Positions 1 to 9,400 of a stretch of DNA of 9,415 nucleotides are shown one piece after another. The first letter of the stretch is position 1. Each line of letters starts with the position of its first letter. Source of the DNA: an uncultured Caryophanales bacterium. GTDB lineage: Bacteria; Bacillota_I; Bacilli_A; RF39; UBA660. The stretch spans positions 1-9,415 of the forward strand of contig CALCBO010000017.1 in assembly GCA_937897245.1 (NCBI GenBank), written 5' to 3'. The notes beneath the pieces are model-generated. The model made no database searches. It saw only the letters and a program-made list of their open reading frames with translations, and had not been told where the DNA came from. A program made the position numbers and the translations under genes.

Positions 1-434
1 TATCCTTGACCACAACCAGCATAATCTGATTTAAATCCAAAGGTTACACTATTACCAGGGATAGTTAATGTACGATGTCCCATACTAGTTAAATTATTAC
101 TATATACTGTATAACTATTACTATAATTTCCACCATATTTATTAGTAGATAATCCTCCCATAGCAGTTGTTACTGCACCAGTAGAATTATAATTACTATA
201 AGCTGTATAATCTGGATAATTTCCTGCCCAAACACTTAGCCAATCATAATTAATACTTTCACCATTATAATAAATATCTACTGTTAAATAATTTGCTCCA
301 GGGATTGATACTACATGAGCTTTAGCTGTGCTTCCTCTATCTGTTCCCGTAATATTAGCATTTGACCAATCAATACCATAAACATATGATTTTAATCCTG
401 TATCATCTACATTTGAAGTATGAGAATATTTTAT
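1..434 (-). other. CUB-like domain 3, cut by the window edge
   Basis: Blocks as in the other copies: IKYSHTSNVDDTG, ITGTDRGSTAKAHVVSIPGA, VDIYYNGESINYDWLSVWAG, AMGG, KYGG, MGHRTLTIPGNSVTFGFKSD. It ends in AGCGQG at the window edge, where GYYA would be expected next; the two leftover bases fit Tyr. Both candidate Ca2+ Asp residues (YD at 243 to 245, SD at 24 to 26) are present. Confidence 0.6.
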
Positions 435-3400
435 ATTTTTTTTGTAAGTAACTATATTCTCTTTATCATTATTAGTAAATAATCCTCCATTAGCATTGTA
501 ATTAACTATATACTTAGGAAGTACTTCTACATATATTTTTTTAACTTGATTAGAGATTCCACCAGTAATGGAAATTTTTGTATTACCTAATGATATACCT
601 GTTATGTGTCCACTAGAATCTATTGTTGCGATAGACTCATCATCTGATGAGAATGTATATGATTCTTCTATTGATGAACTATTTGTAATACCAAGTGTTG
701 TACTTTCACCTTCTGTTACATTTATTGCAGTTCTTGATGTAGTAATAGATTCAACTGATTTTTTCCATTTAGCATATAAACCTTCATTACTAGTAGGAAT
801 ATACGTCTCATCTACTTTTATTCCATTACCCATATTAGTATACCAACCATCAAAATAATATCCACTTCTTGTAGTAGTTGGTAATGTACCAATTGGAGTA
901 TTTTCAGTTACATTTTTACTATTTGGTTTAATTTCATCTCCACCATTAGTATTAAAAGTAATCTTGTGTCCATAATTTGCATATACATTTATATTATTAT
1001 TTAAATCTTTAAGATAGAACTCTTCTCCAGGTGTACAACTACTATCATTACACCATCCTAAGAATGTTAAATCAGATTTTGTTGGCTCTTCATATGTTCC
1101 ACTATCATCATCTAATATTTCAACTTCTTTTATTATTGCATAATATCCAAACTTATTCTCTAAATTAGATTGATATGAAGATTTAAATCCAAAGGTAACA
1201 GAATCTCCAGGAATAGTTAAGGTAATATTTGCTACATTAGATAAAGTATTACCATTAACTGTAAACGATTCATTATGAATTCCACCATATTTATTAGTAG
1301 ATAATCCTCCCATAGCAGTAGTAACTCTTCCTGTTGAATTATAGTTATTATAAGCAGTATAATTAGGATATTTTCCAGCCCATACAGATAGATAATCATT
1401 TAAGTTTTCATCTGTACTGTAATAAATATCTACTAGTAAACTACTAGCTCCTGGAATTGTTACAACATGTGCTTTTGAAGTATCTCCTCTATCTGTTCCT
1501 GTAATATAAGAATTATTCCAATTATTTCCATAATTACTAAGTTTTAAGCCAGAGTCATCAATATTTGATGTATGTGAATACTTTGTATAAACTCCATATG
1601 TAACATCATTTACACTTTTATTATCACTGAATTCTCCACCATTATTATTATAACTAACAGTATATTTTTCAACAACTTTAACATTGATATCAATTGTTTG
1701 ATTTGATGTTAATCCTGTAATTGTAACAGTAGTTACTCCCATTGAAACACCTGTTAATTTACCAGCCGAATCAACAGTTACAATATTTGTATCATTTGAG
1801 GTAAATGTATAATTTTCTTCTATCTCATTACTATTTGTAATATTAATTGTTTTTTCATCGTTAACACCCACTTTTGTGATAGCAGTATCTGTTGTAATAG
1901 ATACAACTGACTTCTTCCAATTAGCATATAAAGTTATACTACTTGTTGGAGTAAAAGTACCATCTACTTCCACTCCATTTTCTGGAGCAGTATACCATCC
2001 ATCAAAATAATATCCTTCTCTAGTAACAGTTGGTAATTCTCCTAATGATTGTCCTGTAATTACTTCCCTACTTTCATCGCCAGATATAGTACCACCATTA
2101 GCATTAAAATTAATAGAATATCCCATTTTTGCGTAAACAGTTATGTCCTCATTTAATTCATTAAGATTAAATTCTTCTCCATCACTACAAGAACTATCTT
2201 TGTACCAACCAAAGAATGATTGATTAGAATTAGTTGGTTCTTCATAAACTCCATTCTCAATTGATAATACATTTTCTACTCCTCTAACAATTGCATAATA
2301 ACCATAACCATAACCATCACCATCATCACTACCATCTGATCTAAACCCAAAAGTTATTGTATCTCCTGGTATTTTTAATGTATTATGTCCCATATTTGTT
2401 AAAGTATCTCCATTAACAGTATAAGTATCCCCTTGTTTTCCACCATATTTATTATCATCTAATCCTCCCATAGCAGGTGTTACTTTTCCTGTAGAATTAT
2501 AATTATTATAAGCAGTATAGTTAGGATAATTTCCTGCCCAAATACTTAAATAATCATAGTAATCATTGTGACTATTATAATAAATATCAACTATTAGACT
2601 ATTGGCTCCTGGAATAGATACAACATGAGCTTTTGAAGTATCTCCTCTATCTGTTCCTGTAATATTAGAATTACCCCAATAATTTCCATAATTACCATTC
2701 TGTAATCCTGTATCATCAATGTTTTGTGTATGAGAATACTTAATAATATCTGTTGGATAAAACTTGTATTTAACTTCATTAATAGATCTATTATTACTAA
2801 AACTTCCACCATTAGCATTATAAGTTACAGTTCTTTTCTTAACTACAGTAACAGTTATTTTTTTAGTTTGCTTAGATGTTAATCCCGTAATTGTCACTGT
2901 TCCAGCTCCACAATTAATTCCACGTATTTTACCAGTTGAATCAACAGTAAATATATTTGAATCACTAGATGTAAAACTATAACCTTCTTCTATTTCATTT
3001 AAATTAGTAATAACTATAGTTTGTTCATCTCCATCATCTATTATTATGTCATCTTCTTCAAAGTTCATTGAATCAACTGATTTTATCCACTTAGCATAAA
3101 CATCCATATTAGATTCTATAATACTATTTGCTTTTATTTTACTACCATTATTTAAATTAGTATACCAACCAGTAAAATAATATCCTTCTCTTATTGGTGT
3201 TGGTAAGAAGCCGATTTCTTCTCCGCTATTTTTTGAAATTGAATCTGGAGTTACACTTCCTTCGCCTGGATGTAAAGAAATAGTTAAATTACCACCTGAT
3301 AAATAATATACTTCGTAATCATCAATATCAGTTTCTTCTATTATACTTTTTCCTGATGGGAATATTATATTTTCAATATCTACTGCTATTGACTTTGCTT

Positions 3401-6400
3401 TAGTTTCTCCTTTTGATTTGATTATTCCACCATTCATCATAAATTTACTATTACTTCCTGTTATACCATAAGAATTATCCTGAGCTTTTGAAATAAGTTT
3501 TCCACCTTTTAGACTTATTATACTATTATTACTATCTATTCCATAACTATTTCTATCTCCTTCAGCTTTAATAGTTCCACCGTTTATAATAACACTATCA
3601 TCAGAAGTAACTTTAATTCCATATGCATTTTTTTCAGATTTAGAATTTATTACTCCACCATTAATTACAACTTTAGAAGATCCATTAACTGAATAAATTC
3701 CATAACTATTTCCTTCAGCATTTATTTGAATTCTTCCATCATTAATTTCTAAGTAAGATGAATCAGATAAACTAAACCCTTCTTTTGAGTTAATTCTACA
3801 ACCATTTATTATTGCTTTTTTTGATGCATCTATTCCAATTCCATTATTTGTAATGGTTCCTGCATTCATTTCTACAAAGTCAGCAGATACTCCTTCTTCA
3901 TTATTTGTAATACTTCCGCCGTTAATTTTTTCAGTATATCCTTTAATTCCTGTTATACCACCACTTATTTTTCCAGCATTGAGAATAGTGCTTGAATAAT
4001 TATCACTAAAGATTGTATAGTCCAATTCAGAATCACTAGTAATTATGTTGACTCCATCATTTAATTTTAATTCATCTATTCCTATTATTAAAATTCCTAA
4101 ATTTTTAATACCACAATAATATTGGTGATATGACCCAGAATAAGGGAAAGCTATTGATGAAACATTAATAGTTCCTGAACTTAAAGTTAAATAACCATCA
4201 CTATCATTTATTACAGATCCATTTAAAATATGTCTATCAAAATTAATTTTTATTTTCTTATTATTAGTAATATTTTCAGTAGTATCAGTTAATAAAATTA
4301 CTTCATCATCTGTTATTGCAGAATCAATTGCATCCTGTAAGCTTGAATAATAATTTGAATTAATTCTTGCGACATATTGAACTTCACTCCACATTGCTTT
4401 TAAAGTAACATCTTTAGTAGGGACTGTTGATGAGGTGTAATATTTATTTTCACTCTCATCTACAAAACCAATAAAATAAGAATTCTCTTTTGTTGCTTCA
4501 GGTAACTCTCCTATAGCCATATCACTACTAACTGTTCTAGTTTGTTCTTCTCCACTTCCTCCATTATAATCAAAAGTTATAGTATAATCTTCTGCTTCTG
4601 TATATCTAGCAAACAATGTTATATCATCATTTATAATGAATGAAGAAGTAATATTTGTTCCTCCCATTAATTCAGTATACCAACCAACAAAGCTATTATG
4701 TTCTTTTGAAGGAGTTTGTAATTCTCCTATAGAATTATTCTTAACTATCTTTTTATCATCTATACTACTTCCTCCATTTGAATTAAAAGAAACAGTACAT
4801 CTTTCATAATTAACTTCAACATTTACTATTATAGTTTTATTGGAACTAAGACCTGTAATTGAAATGGTTGTTAAACCTTCACTTCTAACCTTAATCTTTC
4901 CAAAATCATCAACTACTACTATACTTGAATCATTAGATTTAAATACATAATCCTCATCTATTTCATTGTTTGGAATATTAATTCTAACATTTTGATTAGG
5001 TGAAGTTATTTTTATTGATGAATCTTTTATACTTAATGACTCTACTGATTTTTTCCAATGAGCAAATATTTCTATATCAGAAGTTACTATATAACCTGAA
5101 CCAATTTTAGTACCATTATCACTTTCTGTATACCATCCATCAAAATAATATCCTTCTTTTGTAGGTATTGGTAGAGTTCCAATAGCAGAATCATTTGTCT
5201 TTGATATTGTGTCAGGAGTTACACTTCCACCTGTTGGATTCAAAGTAATTTGATTAGCATTACCTCCTAATAAGTAATACACTTCATAATCTTCTGAATT
5301 TGTTTCTTGATGTAGGCTCATTCCATTTGGATAAATGATTGTTCCTGCATCTATTCCATATGATGATTCTTTACTACTTCCTTTAGAATAAATAATACCA
5401 TCATTCATTTCTATTGTAGTATCATAACTAGAATATATTCCATAAGAATCTGACAAATTTGATGTTGATGTAATAATTCCTCCGTTAATAATAACAGAAC
5501 CACCACTACTACAATTAACTCCATAACTCTCTATTTTTTCACTAACTACATTTATCCTACCATTATTTAATGTAAGATTACTAACATAAAAGCCCATAGT
5601 TCTATCGTCAGTATCCGTTTTTCTTACATTAATATCACCATCATTCATTACTACATTAATACCATTTACTCCTATACTTTCACTACGACGATTATTAATA
5701 ATATTAATAATTCCACCATTAATAGTAATATCATCTCCATCTATTCCTATACAATCCGCGCCGAAATCAACATATCCACTGCTTATGTTTATAAATCCTC
5801 CACTAAAAATAACTTCAGTTGCTTTAATACCCATATTATTAGCATTAATACTTCCACCATTTATTTTAACCATATTAGCATGAATTCCAGATGAACTATA
5901 GTCAGAGGATAGACTATTAATACTTCCTCCATTAACTTCTACAATATCCCCAACTACTCCAGTTGAATAACCATAAGAACTTGAATTTGATACATAAATA
6001 TCTCCTCCATTTATTCTAACAAAACTATCAGGAGAATTTATACCAATGGAATAACCATGGTAGCCATTAGCATGAGAATTAATTAGTCCACCATTCATAA
6101 TAATATCATTTCCATAAACACCTTCAGCAAGATACCCTTCTACTATTATATTACCTCCATTTAATATTAATTTATTATTAACCACTATTCCCTTAACAGA
6201 ATAATCTGAATTAATATTTATATCTCCATCATTTATCTCTACATTGTTTCCTGATATCCCATAATAAAATAAATCTTCTAAATCATCTTCATATTCTCTA
6301 GCATGTGGATTAGTATTAATATTCCCTCCATTCATTTCTATATTATTTCCGGATATCCCATTTCCATTTGAAGAGAGGTTTCCTTTATTCATATAAATAT

Positions 6401-9400
6401 TACTGTTTTCAGAACCATCTATTGCATTAAAATAATTATCTGTGTTATCTGGAACAAATGTATTTATATTTACTCCATCATTTAAAACTAGACTTTTACT
6501 TCCAATCGTTAGTTTACCATCAGTTATTATAGCAGTATTATTATATTCAATATTTCCATTAATAACAGTTAAATCTCCACCAGTATTATTAGTAATTTGA
6601 CCAGTTAATGTGTGTGTATCTAAGTTTAAAGTTATAGTTTTACTATTAATAGGATTTTCAACTCTATTAACTAATAACACTATTTCATCTTTTGTGTTTG
6701 CAGCATTTATCGCGTCTTGAATTGATGAATAGAAAGTTGAATTAATTCTTGCAACATATTCTGTCTCACTCCACATTGCCTTTAATGTAACATCGTCTGT
6801 TATTTTTGTAATTGAAGAATAATATTTATTTTCAGTCTCATCCATCCAACCTAAGAAATAACTATTTTCTTTTATAGCTTCTGGAAGTTCACCTATTGGC
6901 ATACCTCCACTTACTACACGAGATTCTTCTTCTCCTGTTCCACCATTATAATCAAATGTTACAGTATAGTCTTCTGATTCAATAAATTTTGCATATAGTG
7001 TCATATCATTTTGTGGTATATATTCTTCATCTACTTTAATTCCGTTAGTTAAATTTGTATACCAACCTTCTAAATAGTGATGTTCTAGATATGAGTCTGG
7101 TAATTCTCCTATAGGCTGAGTTGCGATAACCTTTTTATCAGATACTTCGCTACCACCATTAGTTTCATAATGAATATTATATCTATCATATTCTACTGTA
7201 ACTGGTATTTCTATTTTAAATCCTGATTTTTTCCCAGTAATTGTAATTGTAGTTTCACCTTCTCCAATATCTGTTATTTGTCCAGTATTATCTACCGTTA
7301 CAATTTTTTTATCATTAGATTCAATTGTATAATCTTCTTCTATTTGTTCACTATTTGTAATACCTAAATTATTGTCTTGATTAGGAAGATTTATCACAAC
7401 TGGATTATTAGTAATATTTAATAAGTTAACTGATTTCTTCCAAATTGCAAATAATTCTATATTACCTGTTACTATATAGTTAGAATTAACTTTTTCACCA
7501 TTTTCTAAAGCAGTATACCAACCATCTAAGTAATAACCTTCTCTAACAGGAATAGGTAAAAAACCAATTTTATTTCCATTATTCTTAGAAACTGATGAAG
7601 GTGAAACTGTTCCTCCATTAGGATTAAATGTAACTGTTAAATCTCCTCCATCTAAATAATATACTTCATAATCTTCATCACTAGTTAATTGTTGTAGTTC
7701 CTTACCTTCTGGAAATATTTTAGTATTTACTTCTATTCCATAAGTATTATCTTTAATTAATCCTTTAGAATAAAGTATACCATCACTCATTTCTACTTTA
7801 GAATCTGAATTATCATAAATTCCATAAGCGCTATCTGTAATAGAAGTTGACCAAATATTTCCTCCGTTTAGATTAACTAAACTCTCATCATCTTCATAAA
7901 TTCCATATGAATTACGTTGTTTTGAAGTAGCAGAAAAATAACCATCATTTATTGTTAAAGTACTTTCTATTACTCTTAAAGCTGATGCATAATCACCTGA
8001 TACAACAACAATATTTCCATCTTCGACTGCTATTGTACTACCATAACCACCATCAATTCCAACAGAGAATTCATCATCTAGTTCATTTCCACCTTTTACA
8101 TTTATTTGTCCATTATTCATTAAAACATTACATTTATAATTCGCCATAATTCCCTTAGAACCATATTGTCTAGAAGTAACATTAATACTTCCGTCATTCA
8201 TAATTATAGTGCTAATATTCCATCCATAAATTCCATAACTTTCATATTCAGATGTTACATTTATGCTTCCTCCATTCATAGTTGTTTTTCCATTATAATT
8301 ATTATATATTCCATATGCAGAATCATCATCTGCAGTTATTATTAATTCTCCATTATTCATAGTAATTGTTTGCCCTTCTATTCCTGAAGCCAAAACTGAA
8401 CTTGATTTAGCATTTATTACTCCACCATTAACTTCAACAATACTAGATTCTATCGCAATTACATCAACATAGTCTGAGATTACTTCTATATTTCCATTAT
8501 TAATAGTTACATTATTTCCTCTTATTCCATAAGTATAAGCACTATTATCTTGGCATAATGAAGTAACTTTAATATTTCCACCATTAATATTTATGATATT
8601 TCCAGATATCCCATAATTTGTTTCTCCACTGCCTGTTACTGAAAGATTTCCCTTATTAAAAGTAATTATACTGTCTTCAAATCCTTTAATAGGAATATGT
8701 TCATCTTCACTTGAATTTGTATTTATATTTACTCCATCATTAATTTTAGTATTACTACTTCCAATCGTTAATTTACCATAAGTTATTATTGCCGTTGTAT
8801 TACTTTCAATAGTTCCAGAAATAATAGTTAGATCTCCACCTGCATTATTTATGATTTGTCCTGTTAAAGTATGATTACCTAAATTAATAGTTATTTTCTT
8901 TTCATTAGTAACATTTTCCACTCTATCTACTAATAATACTACTTCATCATTAGCATTTGCATTATCTATAGCATCCTGCAAACTACCATAGAAAGTATTA
9001 TTAATTCTCGCAATCTTTTCTGACTCATCCCATTCTGCCGTTAATGTAACATTTTTAGTTAAGTTAGACTCTGCTGTATAATACTTATCCTCATCTTCAT
9101 CCATCCAACCCGTTAAATAATAATTATCTTTTGATGTCTCTGGTAACATTCCTATAGGCATATCTCCACTTACTGTTCTAGACTCTTCTACTCCACTTCC
9201 ACCATTATAATCAAAAGTAATAGTATAATCTTCTGCTTCAGTATATACAGCATATAAAGTTATATCACCTTGTGGTATATAATCTTTATCTACTTTAATT
9301 CCATCAGTTAGATTAGTATACCAACCTTCTAAATAAAATCCTTCTTTATAATCATATTTAAATGAATAAAAGTCTTTCTGCTTAGGCAACAGGTCATAAC

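Larger units (their letters stand above)
1..2834 (-). repeat. Class II unit array: [split B-repeat with CUB-like insert, B, BIG2]
   Basis: Unit 1 is 2834 to 1668, unit 2 is 1667 to 516, and unit 3 is 515 to 1 (cut by the window edge). Complete units are 1,167 and 1,152 bases. Protein identity between units is visibly high in the CUB-like part and includes a 37-base identical DNA stretch. The array follows the class I array directly in the same frame. The B-repeat plus BIG2 cassette at the end of each unit is the same type as that ending class I units. Confidence 0.9.

Noticed and set aside
568..858. Plus-strand open frame of 96 codons
   Set aside because: It lies antisense to BIG2 domain 5 and the end of B-repeat 5, has no recognisable domain, and its composition is what the reverse strand of the repeat gene would give.
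2594..2818. Minus-strand open frame of 74 codons in another frame
   Set aside because: It overlaps CUB-like domain 1 out of frame; the conserved domain lies in the long frame, so this is a shadow.
7952..8149. Plus-strand open frame of 65 codons, rich in Leu, His and Gln
   Set aside because: It is antisense to beta-helix 1; its odd composition follows from the Asn/Gly/Ile-rich repeats on the other strand.
3297..8600. Regularly spaced short direct repeats (tccaccatt-like) that might suggest a CRISPR array
   Set aside because: Spacing and sequence vary, the repeats stay in frame, and they encode the Asn-Gly-Gly turn of the beta-helix rungs.
3297..9023. Active pectate lyase or glycoside hydrolase
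   Set aside because: The blocks share only the solenoid pattern and capping motif; no conserved Asp, Arg or Lys catalytic set recurs or can be assigned.
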